DNA from: Sphingopyxis sp. H073
GTDB lineage: Bacteria; Pseudomonadota; Alphaproteobacteria; Sphingomonadales; Sphingomonadaceae
Assembly: GCF_001468395.1 (NCBI RefSeq)
Contig: NZ_LNSG01000010.1
Span: 62,001-126,000, forward strand
DNA: 64,000 nucleotides
Direction of reading: 5' to 3'
Shown here: positions 43,214 to 52,302 of the stretch, one piece after another
How positions within the stretch are numbered: the first letter of the stretch is position 1
Layout: each line of letters starts with the position of its first letter
The notes under the pieces: generated by a model
What the model saw: only the letters and a program-made list of their open reading frames with translations
Databases searched by the model: none
What the model was told of the DNA's origin: nothing
Program-made: the position numbers and the translations under genes

Positions 43214-44781
43214 CCGCCGAGTTGGCATCGAACAGCGCCTCTGGTACTCCGACTGCAGACAGGCGGAATGCCGATATCACCGCGTGGATAGCGGTCGCAG
43301 CGGGCGCACTTGGCGCCATGCTCGCAACACTCGATATCTCTATCGTCAATTCCGCGCTTCCGGTGATCCAGGGCGAAATCGGAGCCAGCGGCACCGAGGG
43401 AACCTGGATTGCCACCGCATTTCTCGTAGCCGAAATCGTGGTAATTCCGCTTAGCGCCTGGCTTGAACGCCTTTTTGGACTGCGAAATCTGCTCATCATT
43501 GCGGTTTCCGCGTTCACCGGCTTTTCAATTCTTTGCGGTATGGCGACCGACCTCACGACCATGATCATCGGTCGCACGGGTCAGGGTTTCATGGGTGGTG
43601 CGCTGATACCGACTGCGATGACCATCGTGGCGAAAAGATTGCCGCCCCATCAACAGCCGATCGGCATGGCGCTGTTCGGCATGACAGTGATTCTGGGTCC
43701 GGTCATGGGGCCGCTGATCGGTGGCTGGCTGACCGAAAATTTGAGCTGGCACTATGCCTTCTTTGTCAATGTTCCAATCTGCGCTGTGCTGCTGCTGCTG
43801 CTATTCGTCGGGCTTCCTCACGAAGAGCCGAAGTGGGAGTATCTGACCGATGCTGATTGGGCGGGCATTGCCGGCCTGATTCTGGGGTTGGGCGCTTTGA
43901 CTGTGTTGCTTGAGGAGGGGCATCGCGAGGAATGGTTTGAATCCGCTCTTATTCGCTGGCTGGCCCTCATTGCCGTCATCGGTTTCGCTTCACTGATCTA
44001 CGGGCAGCTGAATGCGTCCAAGCCCGTCCTGAAACTCCGCCTCCTTCTCAATCGCCAATTCGGAAGCGTTGCGGTGATGGCTCTCGCCTTGGGAATGGTG
44101 ATGTATGGTTCGACCTACGTCATTCCCCAATTTCTTGCGATCATATCGGATTATAACGCTTTTCAAACCGGGCTCGTTATATTTTGGATGGGTATTCCGG
44201 CCTTTGTGCTTATGCCGATCCTGCCCTTAATGATCCGTAGGCTCCACATCCGCATTGCCGTCGGAGTCGCAATGCTTCTGATGGCGGCCAGCTGTTTCGT
44301 CAGCATAAGCCTCACCGCGGAATCCGGGGGCGCCGTATTCATCGAAAGCCAGCTTATTCGGGGTGTTGGCATGATTCTGTCCATGATGTTCCTGAACCAG
44401 GCTACCGTAGCCTCAGTGGCAAATACAGATGCTGGCGATGCCTCCGGTATTTTTAACGCCGCTCGAAATCTCGGAGGATCTTTCGCTTTGGCCGGACTGG
44501 CTTCGTTTCAGGACCAGCGGATCTGGCACCATAGCCGGCGCATGGAAGAAACGCTGAATGCCAACAGTGTTTCGCTCCAGATTTATCTTGATGAACTCGC
44601 GAAAAGCTTCGGCGGGATGGAGGGTGCCATGTCGATGCTAGGCCGGACCATCCAGCGGGACGCGTTCGTAATGACCTACAATGATGTGTTCTTGGCGATG
44701 GGCGTCCTAACCTTGATGACCGTTCCTTTGGTCATCTTTTTGAAGCCGCTTCCCAGGAATGTTTCCCTTTCGATGCACTGA
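43210..44781 (+). CDS. EmrB-type MFS drug-efflux transporter (DHA2 family)
   Basis: 523-residue protein with about 14 hydrophobic segments. Motif LGAMLATLDISIVNSALPVIQGEIGASGTEGTWIATAFLVAEIV and the GRTGQGFMGGALIPTAM segment with FGMTVILGPVMGPLIGGWLTENLSWHYAFFVNVPI are DHA2 signatures. It pumps hydrophobic or aromatic compounds with proton exchange. It lies between emrA and the outer-membrane gene. Confidence 0.94.
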   Translation: MTAELASNSASGTPTADRRNADITAWIAVAAGALGAMLATLDISIVNSALPVIQGEIGASGTEGTWIATAFLVAEIVVIPLSAWLERLFGLRNLLIIAVSAFTGFSILCGMATDLTTMIIGRTGQGFMGGALIPTAMTIVAKRLPPHQQPIGMALFGMTVILGPVMGPLIGGWLTENLSWHYAFFVNVPICAVLLLLLFVGLPHEEPKWEYLTDADWAGIAGLILGLGALTVLLEEGHREEWFESALIRWLALIAVIGFASLIYGQLNASKPVLKLRLLLNRQFGSVAVMALALGMVMYGSTYVIPQFLAIISDYNAFQTGLVIFWMGIPAFVLMPILPLMIRRLHIRIAVGVAMLLMAASCFVSISLTAESGGAVFIESQLIRGVGMILSMMFLNQATVASVANTDAGDASGIFNAARNLGGSFALAGLASFQDQRIWHHSRRMEETLNANSVSLQIYLDELAKSFGGMEGAMSMLGRTIQRDAFVMTYNDVFLAMGVLTLMTVPLVIFLKPLPRNVSLSMH

Positions 44782-44788
44782 GCCTGAT

Positions 44789-46252
44789 ATGATAAAAAAA
44801 TCTGTAATATCGCTTCTCGCCTCGTTTCTGCTGGCCGGTTGTGTCGCGGGCCCAGACTACGCCGGGCCTCCAGAAGTATTCTCGGCGAACCGAAATGACG
44901 GCTTTGTCCGTGCCGGCGGTAACGTCAGCGATGCCGAGCCCGAGCTGGCAGATTGGTGGCTCCTTTTGAACGATCCGGAATTGAACAGGCTTATCGAGGC
45001 CGCGTTATCGGACAATCCTTCGCTTCAGGCTGCGCAAGCGCGGATCGCGCAGGCGCGGGCATCCGTGAGACAGGAGAAGGCCGGAAGATTTCCGACGCTT
45101 GGAACCCAGGCGACGGCTATTCAGGGCCGCTTGCCGGGCCTTGATATTCAGAACAGTGCCCCGCCTTCGGCGAGCGCGCCTGTTAGTCCGCAGGGACAGG
45201 CGGATGATAGCCTCAGTGTCTACAATCTCGGGCTCAACGCTAACTGGGAGCTGGATTTCGCAGGAGGAACGCAGCGACGGATCGAGGCCGGCAACGCTCA
45301 GGCAGCGGCAGCGGTTGCCAATGTGGAGGATGCCAAGGTCCAGCTGACCGCCGAAGTCGCCAATGCCTATGTCAACCTGCGCGAGGCCCAGTTTCGAGCC
45401 AAAGCGTACCGAACCGAGTGCGAGTTGCAGCATCAAATCCTCTCGCTAACCTATCAACGGTATCAGCAAGGCGTTTTGCCCCTGTTCCCTCTCGGCAATG
45501 CAAATGCCGAGCTCGAGTTGCTCAAGTCTCAGCTCGCCGAGGCCGAAGCTGACACGGCGGTATTGCTCGATGCGCTTGCCATTTTAGCTGGGCAGATCCC
45601 AGGGACAACGGACGAAGCGCTGAAACAGATCTTCGATGTTCCCCTCCCGCCGGAACAGGTCGCGGTGGGCGACCCCTCAAACCTTGTCGCACGTCGGCCC
45701 GACATCCGCGCGGCCGAACGCAGCCTGGCGGCAGCAACGGCTCGGATCGGTGTTGCGGAGGCCGCACGATTTCCGAAGCTGTCATTCATGGGAATCTTGG
45801 GACTTGGCGGAACGTCGCCAGACGATCTCTTTGATGTGAGCAACCCGTCAATTCTCGCTATTCCGCAGCTGCAGTGGAACTTCCTCGATTTCGGAAGGGT
45901 CGATGCCTCGGTCGATCAGGCGAGCGCCGCCCGTGCCGAGGCGGTTGCCAACTATCGACAGACAGTGCTTTCTGCACTTCAGGACGCCGAGCGCGCGTTG
46001 TCGCGCTTTGGCCAGCAGCGCTCTGCCCTGGTGGCGTTCGCGCAGATCAAGTCCCAGGCAGATGGCGCAGCCGATCTTGATCGACAACGATTTGCCGGCG
46101 GAGTGATCTCGCGCGCTGACCTAAATCGCACGCTTCGCAAACAGGAGCAGGCGGCAACCGACCTCGTCCGGGGAAAGGCGGCGCTCACGCTGTCATGGAT
46201 CGCCCTGCAAAAATCACTCGGCCTGGGATGGCAAATGCAAGCAAAGATTTAA
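44789..46252 (+). CDS. Outer-membrane efflux lipoprotein (RND/NodT-type channel)
   Basis: 487-residue protein with a lipoprotein signal (SVISLLASFLLAGC, Cys at about residue 18). GPDYAGPPEVF, DWWLLLNDPELNRLIEAALSDNPSLQAAQARIAQARA and the VARRPDIRAAERSLAAATARIGVAEAARFPKLS repeat are OprM/NodT-family signatures. It completes a tripartite EmrA-EmrB-channel pump. ATG 44789 is chosen over the upstream frame at 44759 because the signal peptide begins there. Confidence 0.92.
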   Translation: MIKKSVISLLASFLLAGCVAGPDYAGPPEVFSANRNDGFVRAGGNVSDAEPELADWWLLLNDPELNRLIEAALSDNPSLQAAQARIAQARASVRQEKAGRFPTLGTQATAIQGRLPGLDIQNSAPPSASAPVSPQGQADDSLSVYNLGLNANWELDFAGGTQRRIEAGNAQAAAAVANVEDAKVQLTAEVANAYVNLREAQFRAKAYRTECELQHQILSLTYQRYQQGVLPLFPLGNANAELELLKSQLAEAEADTAVLLDALAILAGQIPGTTDEALKQIFDVPLPPEQVAVGDPSNLVARRPDIRAAERSLAAATARIGVAEAARFPKLSFMGILGLGGTSPDDLFDVSNPSILAIPQLQWNFLDFGRVDASVDQASAARAEAVANYRQTVLSALQDAERALSRFGQQRSALVAFAQIKSQADGAADLDRQRFAGGVISRADLNRTLRKQEQAATDLVRGKAALTLSWIALQKSLGLGWQMQAKI

Positions 46253-46607
46253 TGTCACCTACGAGTGTTGTTAATATAAACTCCAAGGTGCGATATCGGT
46301 TCAGAAAGAATCTCATAGGGATTTCACCTGACAATTTTATCTAACCTTAGCAAGAGTATCCTGTGCTTATTCAAACGATCTGTCGGCCGATTTGTGCGCA
46401 GCATACTCCTTGCAAGCGACCTGATATAACGCTACGCTGACGTCTACATAATGTCATTGAGGCAAGGCGCGATGTGTGGATCGGCATGGTTAAATGTGTG
46501 GGGTCAGTGGTCCCGCTTGCTGGCATGATCCGCTCGACGACGGGCTATGGGAGAGGAAGTTGCCACGGGCGATCCGCTCTCCCGACACCGGTTGGAGACT
46601 TGCTGCG
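46253..46607. other. AT-rich gap after the efflux operon, no supported gene
   Basis: 350 bp with lower GC than the flanks and no motif I know. It precedes a series of gene fragments and likely contains recombination scar sequence. No clear terminator for the efflux operon is visible. Confidence 0.4.
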
Positions 46608-46871
46608 ATGAATGCGCGCACAGCACCGAACATCTTCGTTCGCGAAGGAGATGGCATTTCAACGTTGGTCGTTGAAGGTGACTGGACAGCGATTTCGATC
46701 GCAGGCCTTTCCGGGCATGTTCTGAGTCCCTCGAACCTCTCCTTCTCAAGCGACTTCGGAAACCTGGGAAGGATAGACAGCGCAGGCGCGCTCGCCATCC
46801 TGACTCTCGCACCCAATGCGGCATTTACCGCAGACCTGCCCGCCAATCTTGCTGATCTGTTCGCGCTGGTG
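46608..46871 (+). pseudogene. Fragment of a STAS-like N-terminal domain (MlaE-type permease)
   Basis: From ATG 46608, MNARTAPNIFVREGDGISTL then VVEGDWTAI and FSSDFGNLGRIDSAGALAIL resembles the N-terminal STAS-like domain that some sphingomonad MlaE permeases carry, where the D-x-A-G-A turn is conserved. It ends at about 46871, where the sequence switches to a TonB receptor fragment on the other strand. No permease domain follows. Confidence 0.4.
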
Positions 46872-46877
46872 GAAGCT

Positions 46878-47213
46878 GTTATTCTCGAAGCCGTAGCGCG
46901 CACTCGCCCAGCCTGAGAGATCGAATTCGGGCTCGGCCGAAATGATATTGATCGCGCCGCCGACCGCGTTGCGGCCATAGAGTGCGCCCTGTGTCCCCCG
47001 CAGCACCTCGACCCGGCCGATATCGAGGAGATCGAGGCGGGTGAAGTTTCGCCCGCCCACGGGACCACCGGCGATATAGGCACCGTTGCGATACAGGCCG
47101 ACGCTGGGATCGCCATTGGTCGCGCGCGCGGTCGACGAGGCGCGGATCGAAATCTCGGAAGTGATCGATGAGCTGAGATTGTTGAACCTGACGCTCGGCT
47201 GGTCTGCTAGCAA
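46878..47213 (-). pseudogene. TonB-dependent receptor plug-domain fragment
   Basis: Minus-strand frame with [55 protein letters not shown] and ALYGRNAVGGAINIIS, the signature of the TonB plug domain. It covers only about 110 residues of a protein that normally has 700-1000, with no signal peptide and no barrel. It is an inactive remnant flanked by other fragments. Confidence 0.75.
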
Positions 47214-47248
47214 TTCGCCGCTGCCGCTTGGGCCCCACCGCCGCGCCC

Positions 47249-47479
47249 CTGTTCCCGAATGGGAGCTTCAAGGAATTTTCAACGTATAACATCGGCCTCG
47301 AGAAGGCCCGAATGGACGCTGCAGGGTGGATGAAAGCGGGACCAGTTCGGCCGCCCTATCATCTCGTACCCGAGCCGTTTCTGGCCGGGGCGCGCAAATC
47401 CGGCACGATGTGGGCCGATCTGGGACGCGAGCTGGAACGCGAGCAATCCACGCCATTATCATTGGAGGCAATCCCATGA
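47249..47479 (+). pseudogene. C-terminal fragment of a NahE-like hydratase-aldolase
   Basis: About 76 residues: [60 protein letters not shown]. This closely resembles the end of trans-o-hydroxybenzylidenepyruvate hydratase-aldolases (NahE) of naphthalene and related polycyclic degradation, as I recall their C-termini. The remaining ~250 residues are absent, so the gene is dead. It precedes the Rieske fragment by a few bases (the frames overlap by four), as if a PAH operon had been deleted around them. Confidence 0.75.
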
Positions 47480-47661
47480 CGAAGCTAGATTTGGACTGGC
47501 CTCACAATTTCAATGAGATTCCGAAGGAAGTTTTTGTACGCAAGGACGTTTACGACACCGAACTGCAGCGCATTTTTCATGGCGAGGAGTGGCATCCGGT
47601 TTGCCATGAGAGCGAGATCCCGGAACGGGGGGATTTCAAGACGTTTCGTCTCGCCGGTATT
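47476..47661 (+). pseudogene. N-terminal fragment of a Rieske ring-hydroxylating dioxygenase alpha subunit
   Basis: From ATG 47476: [60 protein letters not shown]. The pattern P-K-E-V-x-V-x-x-D-V-Y-D-x-E-L-x-R-I-F-x-G-x-E-W-H-P-V and G-D-F-K-T-F is the start of salicylate/naphthalene-type Rieske alpha subunits. It stops just before the Rieske cluster region; the DNA then continues into the flavoprotein gene in another frame. Confidence 0.8.
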
Positions 47662-47723
47662 CGCCGCTTGCCGATGGCACTCTGCTTCCTTCTGCCGCCG
47701 TCGCTCCGGAAAGCGTCGAACAG

Positions 47724-49082
47724 GTGCAGCGGATCCTTGCCATCGCCAACAGCTTCCGATTGCCGATCTGGACCATCGGGACTGGACGGAACTTCGCATA
47801 TGGCGGGCCGGCACCCCGCAAATCCGGATATCTTGTCCTCGATCTGAAACGGATGAACCGGATCATCGAAGTCAACGAAAAATATGGATATGCGCTGGTC
47901 GAGCCGGGCGTTTCCTACATGCAGCTTTATCGCCACCTGCAGCGGATCGGCAGCAAATTGTGGATCGATCCGGCAGCGCCCGCCTGGGGCGGCGTCATGG
48001 GGAACGCGCTCGAGCATGGCGCCGGCTACACGCCCTATGGCGATCACTTCATTATGCAATGCGGGATGGAAGTTGTGCTTGCCGATGGCCAGGTCGTTCG
48101 CACGGGCCAGGGAGGCATCTCTAACAGCAAGCATTGGCAGATCAGCAAACATGGGCTCGGACCGCAGTTCGATGGCATGTTCACCCAGTCGAATTTCGGC
48201 GTCGTCACCAAACTCGGCATCTGGCTGATGCCGGAGCCGCCCGGTTACAAGCCGTTCATGATCACCTTTCCACGCGAAGAGGATCTCGAGCAGATTTTCG
48301 AGATCACGCGCCCGCTCAAGGTGAATCAGGTGATCCCTAACGCAGCGGTCGCGGTCGACCTATTGTGGGAGGCCTCGGCGAAGACCACGCGGCGACATTA
48401 TTATGACGGCAAGGGGCCGCTCCCGCCGTCGATCCGGACGAAGATCGCCGCGGACCTCAATCTCGGGATGTGGAATTATTACGGCGCCCTCTACGGACCA
48501 CCGCCCATGATCGAGAATAATTGGAAATTGATCGAGGAGGCATTCAGCAACATTCCGGGCGCCAAGTTCCACTTCGCGCGCGAGAATGATCCTGCGTGGG
48601 ATTATCGCGTTAAGCTCATGCGCGGCGAACCCAATATGACCGAGTTCAGCATCATGAACTGGATCGGCGGAGGGGGACACGTCAACTTTTCCCCGATTTC
48701 CGCGCCCGACGGGGCGGAAGCCTTGGCTCAATATAATCTGATCAAGAAACGCTGCCACGAATTCGGCTTCGACTACATCGGGGAGTTTCTGGTCGGCTGG
48801 CGGGACATGCATCACATTTTGATGATCATGTACAATCGGGCCGATGAAACGATGCGCAAGAGCGCCCACGATCTCTTCAGTCTCCTGGTGGATGAGGCCG
48901 CGGCGGCGGGGTTCGGCGAATATCGTACTCATCTCGCCTTCATGGACCAGATTGCTGGAACCTATCGTTACAACGACGGGGCGCTTTGGGATCTCCATCA
49001 CCGCCTGAAGGACGCTCTCGATCCCAACGGCATTCTTTCGCCCGGAAAGCAGGGCATATGGCCGAAGTCGGCGCGTCCCTGA
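47724..49082 (+). CDS. VAO/PCMH-family flavoprotein, N-terminally truncated copy
   Basis: 452 residues from a GTG at 47724; homology begins at about 47673 (DGTLLPSAVAPESVEQ), without a start, at the junction with the Rieske fragment. The FAD loop GTGRNFAYGG, the NALEHGAGYTPYGDH segment, a His in GGGGHVNFSPI at the place of the covalent-FAD His of vanillyl-alcohol oxidase, and EYRTHLAFMDQ with the phenolate-binding Tyr-Arg pair are all intact. It should oxidise para-substituted phenols at the benzylic carbon. Missing 45-60 N-terminal residues may or may not kill it. Starts the phenolic operon. Confidence 0.7.
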   Translation: MQRILAIANSFRLPIWTIGTGRNFAYGGPAPRKSGYLVLDLKRMNRIIEVNEKYGYALVEPGVSYMQLYRHLQRIGSKLWIDPAAPAWGGVMGNALEHGAGYTPYGDHFIMQCGMEVVLADGQVVRTGQGGISNSKHWQISKHGLGPQFDGMFTQSNFGVVTKLGIWLMPEPPGYKPFMITFPREEDLEQIFEITRPLKVNQVIPNAAVAVDLLWEASAKTTRRHYYDGKGPLPPSIRTKIAADLNLGMWNYYGALYGPPPMIENNWKLIEEAFSNIPGAKFHFARENDPAWDYRVKLMRGEPNMTEFSIMNWIGGGGHVNFSPISAPDGAEALAQYNLIKKRCHEFGFDYIGEFLVGWRDMHHILMIMYNRADETMRKSAHDLFSLLVDEAAAAGFGEYRTHLAFMDQIAGTYRYNDGALWDLHHRLKDALDPNGILSPGKQGIWPKSARP

Positions 49083-49112
49083 TGCCACGCGACCCACGCT
49101 CCCAGGAGATTC

Positions 49113-50576
49113 ATGATGCGTAAGGACGAAGTGAGGGGGCTTGACCACTGGATCGGCGGGTCACCGGTTGCCCCTGGCGACGGCGCTTATTTCGAAAGCC
49201 TGAACCCGATTGACGACAGTCTCTATTCCCGGGCGGCTGCCGGGACTCCGGCCGACGTCGATCGAGCAGTTGAGGCGGCCGACACGGCCTATCGCCGGAA
49301 CCGCGACCTTTCCGCAGCCGCGCGCGAGGGATGGATGATAAAGGCTTCGGCTCTCATGGAGCGTGACGCATCGCAATTTGCCGACACGCTCGTTGATGAA
49401 ATCGGCTCGCCGATCGCAAAGGCCGGTTTCGAGACCCGGTTCGCCACGAGCTTCTTGCGCGCGGCCGCAGGCGTTCCCCGGCGCATTCGCGGCGAGACTA
49501 TTCCATCCGATGCGCCCGGCCGCGTCAGCATGAGTTTTCGCGAACCGGTCGGAGTCGTTGCCGGCATTACGCCGTTCAACGTCCCGCTGATCAAGGGGAT
49601 CAAGCAGTCGGCCATGGCGCTCGCGACGGGCAATGCCTTCGTCCTGCTTCCGTCGGAAGCGGCACCGCGCGTGGCCGATCAACTCGCGCGCCTCTGGGAG
49701 GAAGCAGGCGTGCCCGAAGGCCTGTTCAACATTGTATATGGGGACGGCGCCAAAATCGGCGATGCGCTTACTGGCCATCCCAAGGTTCGCGCGATCACCT
49801 TCACGGGCTCGTCCCGGGTCGGGCGGCATATCGCGCGCATCGCAGCTGAAGGCTTCAAGAAATATACCCTCGAACTCGGCGGGAAGAGTCCTCTCGTCGT
49901 CTGCGCCGACGCCGACATCGAAAAGGCCGTGGCGGCCGCGATCTTCAGCATCTTCATGTATCAGGGCCAGGTGTGCATGGGGGCGTCGCGTATCTATGTC
50001 GAACGTCCGATCTTCGACCGGTTCTCCAAGGCTTTCGCTGCTGCAGCTGCGAAACTCTCATCCGGCGATCTGCGCGATCCCGCAACGATGCTGGGTCCTA
50101 TCATTTCCGGGCGTCAGCGCGCGCGCGTGCGGCAGCATATCGATGACGCCCGCGGCAAGGGAGCCGAAATACTCGCCGGGGGCGAATGGACGGGCCATGT
50201 GTGCCATGCGACCATCCTCTCCGGTGTCCAGCCCGGGATGGAGGTAGCGGCCCAGGAAACCTTCGGGCCGGTCACGTCGCTCTATCCGTTCGATGACCTC
50301 GATGAAGCCCTCCGGCTTGCCAACGACACCGAATATGGCCTGAGCGCCGCGATCTTCACGCGCGACATCGACAAGGCGCTTCGGTTCGCTCGCGAAATCG
50401 AGTCCGGGATGGTCCATGTCAACGCGCCCACGTTGCACGACGAGCCTCACGTGCCGTTCGGCGGTTCCAAGGCTTCCGGATTTGGCCGCGAGGGCACCGA
50501 GGCCGATCTTGAAATCATGACCGAGTGGAAATGGGTGAGCATCCAGACCGACGCGGCCGTTGGGGGAGCACACTGA
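49113..50576 (+). CDS. Aldehyde dehydrogenase (aromatic aldehyde type)
   Basis: 487-residue NAD(P)-dependent dehydrogenase. FNVPLIKGIKQSAMALATGNAF, TFTGSSRVGRHI, LELGGKSPLVV with the general-base Glu, GQVCMGASRI with the catalytic Cys and ETFGPVTSLYPF are in the right order. The benzaldehyde/vanillin/salicylaldehyde dehydrogenase group is the best guess from location between a flavoprotein and UbiD. ATG at 49113, with caggagattc upstream; M-M alternative 49116. Stop and ubiD start share two bases. Confidence 0.93.
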   Translation: MMRKDEVRGLDHWIGGSPVAPGDGAYFESLNPIDDSLYSRAAAGTPADVDRAVEAADTAYRRNRDLSAAAREGWMIKASALMERDASQFADTLVDEIGSPIAKAGFETRFATSFLRAAAGVPRRIRGETIPSDAPGRVSMSFREPVGVVAGITPFNVPLIKGIKQSAMALATGNAFVLLPSEAAPRVADQLARLWEEAGVPEGLFNIVYGDGAKIGDALTGHPKVRAITFTGSSRVGRHIARIAAEGFKKYTLELGGKSPLVVCADADIEKAVAAAIFSIFMYQGQVCMGASRIYVERPIFDRFSKAFAAAAAKLSSGDLRDPATMLGPIISGRQRARVRQHIDDARGKGAEILAGGEWTGHVCHATILSGVQPGMEVAAQETFGPVTSLYPFDDLDEALRLANDTEYGLSAAIFTRDIDKALRFAREIESGMVHVNAPTLHDEPHVPFGGSKASGFGREGTEADLEIMTEWKWVSIQTDAAVGGAH

Positions 50577-52054
50577 TGTCTCAAGGAAAGTCATCCATTC
50601 GCGCCAACCTCGCCGATCGCGCAAGAGGCGTCGGATCGCTGCGCGATTTTCTGGAGCTCCTCGAAGAATATGGGCAGGCCATTACCTGGACGGACCGGAT
50701 CATGCCCGAGCCCGACCTGCGCAACATTGCCGTGGCCGCCTCGCGCGATGTCAACCATGCTCCTGCGATCCTGTTCGACAATATAGCGGGCTACCCCGGG
50801 AAACGCACGGTTGTCGGGGTGCACGGCTCTTGGGATAATATCGCGCTGCTCCTGGGTCAGCCAAAAGGCACCACAATCCGGGATATGTTCTTCGACATAG
50901 CCGGGCGCTGGGGCGATGCCTCTGCCCAGATCAGCCGCGTTTCCGAGGGGCAGGCGCCTGTCCATGAGTGCCGGCACGAGGAGAATATCAATCTCTACGA
51001 CCTGCTGCCCGTGTATCGCATCAACGAGTTTGACGGGGGTTTCTATTTGGCCAAGGCGTCGGTGGCTTCGCGCGATCCGTTGGATCCGGAAAATTTCGGC
51101 AAGCAGAATGTCGGCATCTACAGGCTTCAGATCCAGGGTCCCGATCGCTTCAGCCTGATGACGATCCCGTCGCATGACATGGGACGCCAGATCCTCGCAG
51201 CGGAACGCGAAGGCCTGCCGCTCAAGATCGCCGTCATGCTCGGCAACCATCCCGGCGTCGCGTTGTTCGCAGCAACACCAATCGGCTACGACGAGTCCGA
51301 ATATGCTTATGCCTCGGCGATGATGGGAGCGCCGATCCGGCTGACGAATTCCGGCAACGGTATCGACATCCTCGCGGATAGCGAGATCGTCATCGAAGCC
51401 GAGCTCCAGCTTGGTGAGCGCGTCTTCGAAGGGCCGTTCGGTGAATTCCCAGGATCCTACAGCGGCGTGCGACGCGCCCCTGTCTTCAAGGTGACCGCCG
51501 TCTCGCACCGAAAGAACCCTATATTCGAGAATATCTACATCGGTCGTGGCTGGACGGAGCACGACACGTTGATCGGTCTTCATACGTCGGCGCCCATCTA
51601 TGCACAGTTGCGCCAGACCTTTCCCGAAGTCACCGCGGTGAATGCGCTGTACCAGCACGGACTGACAGCGATCATCGCGGTCAAGAACCGGATGGCGGGC
51701 TTCGCAAAATCCGTGGCGCTCCGCGCGCTTGGTACGCCCCATGGCCTCATGTATCTGAAAAATCTGATCATGGTCGATGGCGATATCGATCCCTTCGATC
51801 TCAACCAGGTCATGTGGGCCCTGTCGACCCGGACGCGCGCGGAGGACATCATCGTCCTGCCGAACATGGCGATGGTCCCGATCGACCCCGCTGCCGTGAC
51901 GCCGGGGAAGGGGCACCATCTGATTATCGACGCAACAAGCTATCTCCCGCCCGATCCGGTGGGCGAGGCACATCTGGTCACCCCGCCCACCGGCCAGACT
52001 ATCGATGACCTCGGCAAACGGATCCAGGCGATGCAACGAGGCGAGACGCTATGA
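50576..52054 (+). CDS. UbiD-family prenylated-FMN decarboxylase
   Basis: 492-residue enzyme. FEGPFGEFPGSYSG is the family's catalytic segment with the Glu residues, NIYIGRGWTEHD follows, and VDGDIDPFDLNQVMWALSTR is the C-terminal landmark; ARDVNHAP-like N-terminal and the IGIYRLQIQG-type (VGIYRLQIQGPDR) strand are also present. Together with the small zinc protein that overlaps its end, it matches the multi-subunit hydroxyarylic acid decarboxylases (vanillate/4-hydroxybenzoate type). No UbiX-type prenyltransferase gene is in the window, so prenyl-FMN must come from elsewhere. Confidence 0.93.
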   Translation: MSQGKSSIRANLADRARGVGSLRDFLELLEEYGQAITWTDRIMPEPDLRNIAVAASRDVNHAPAILFDNIAGYPGKRTVVGVHGSWDNIALLLGQPKGTTIRDMFFDIAGRWGDASAQISRVSEGQAPVHECRHEENINLYDLLPVYRINEFDGGFYLAKASVASRDPLDPENFGKQNVGIYRLQIQGPDRFSLMTIPSHDMGRQILAAEREGLPLKIAVMLGNHPGVALFAATPIGYDESEYAYASAMMGAPIRLTNSGNGIDILADSEIVIEAELQLGERVFEGPFGEFPGSYSGVRRAPVFKVTAVSHRKNPIFENIYIGRGWTEHDTLIGLHTSAPIYAQLRQTFPEVTAVNALYQHGLTAIIAVKNRMAGFAKSVALRALGTPHGLMYLKNLIMVDGDIDPFDLNQVMWALSTRTRAEDIIVLPNMAMVPIDPAAVTPGKGHHLIIDATSYLPPDPVGEAHLVTPPTGQTIDDLGKRIQAMQRGETL

Positions 52055-52290
52055 CTGCACCCCATTGCCCGCGATGTGGCTCCGACGCTTCGATCCCTGA
52101 TTTCCGCGGCGTCGATGGCGAGAAAACGATTTGGACAATCCATCGCTGCACGGCCTGCTGTTTCTCTTGGCGCGACAGCGAGCCGGCGAGTGCGATCGAC
52201 CCGCGTGTGCGCGCCGAGGAGTTCGCGATCGATGTTTCGGAGCCGGATCTTTTTCCGATCGTCCTGCAACCTTCGACCATGCGGAAATAG
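52051..52290 (+). CDS. Small subunit (D-type) of hydroxyarylic acid decarboxylase
   Basis: 79-residue protein. HCPRCGSDASIP and HRCTACCFSWRDSEP form a zinc-binding four-Cys pair; the WTIHRCTACCFSWRDSEP block matches the VdcD-type subunit D of non-oxidative hydroxyarylic acid decarboxylases. It overlaps ubiD by four bases (ATGA), consistent with a complex. Confidence 0.8.
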   Translation: MTAPHCPRCGSDASIPDFRGVDGEKTIWTIHRCTACCFSWRDSEPASAIDPRVRAEEFAIDVSEPDLFPIVLQPSTMRK

Positions 52291-52302
52291 GGGGTGATCA
52301 AG

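Noticed and set aside
42059..44781. Type I secretion or siderophore export role for the EmrA/EmrB pair
   Set aside because: EmrB is a DHA2 MFS protein without an ABC domain, and the linked MarR gene points to drug/aromatic efflux.
47673..47723. Fusion protein between the Rieske fragment and the flavoprotein
   Set aside because: The Rieske frame and the flavoprotein frame differ, so no fused product can be made without a frameshift; I list them as separate fragment and truncated gene.
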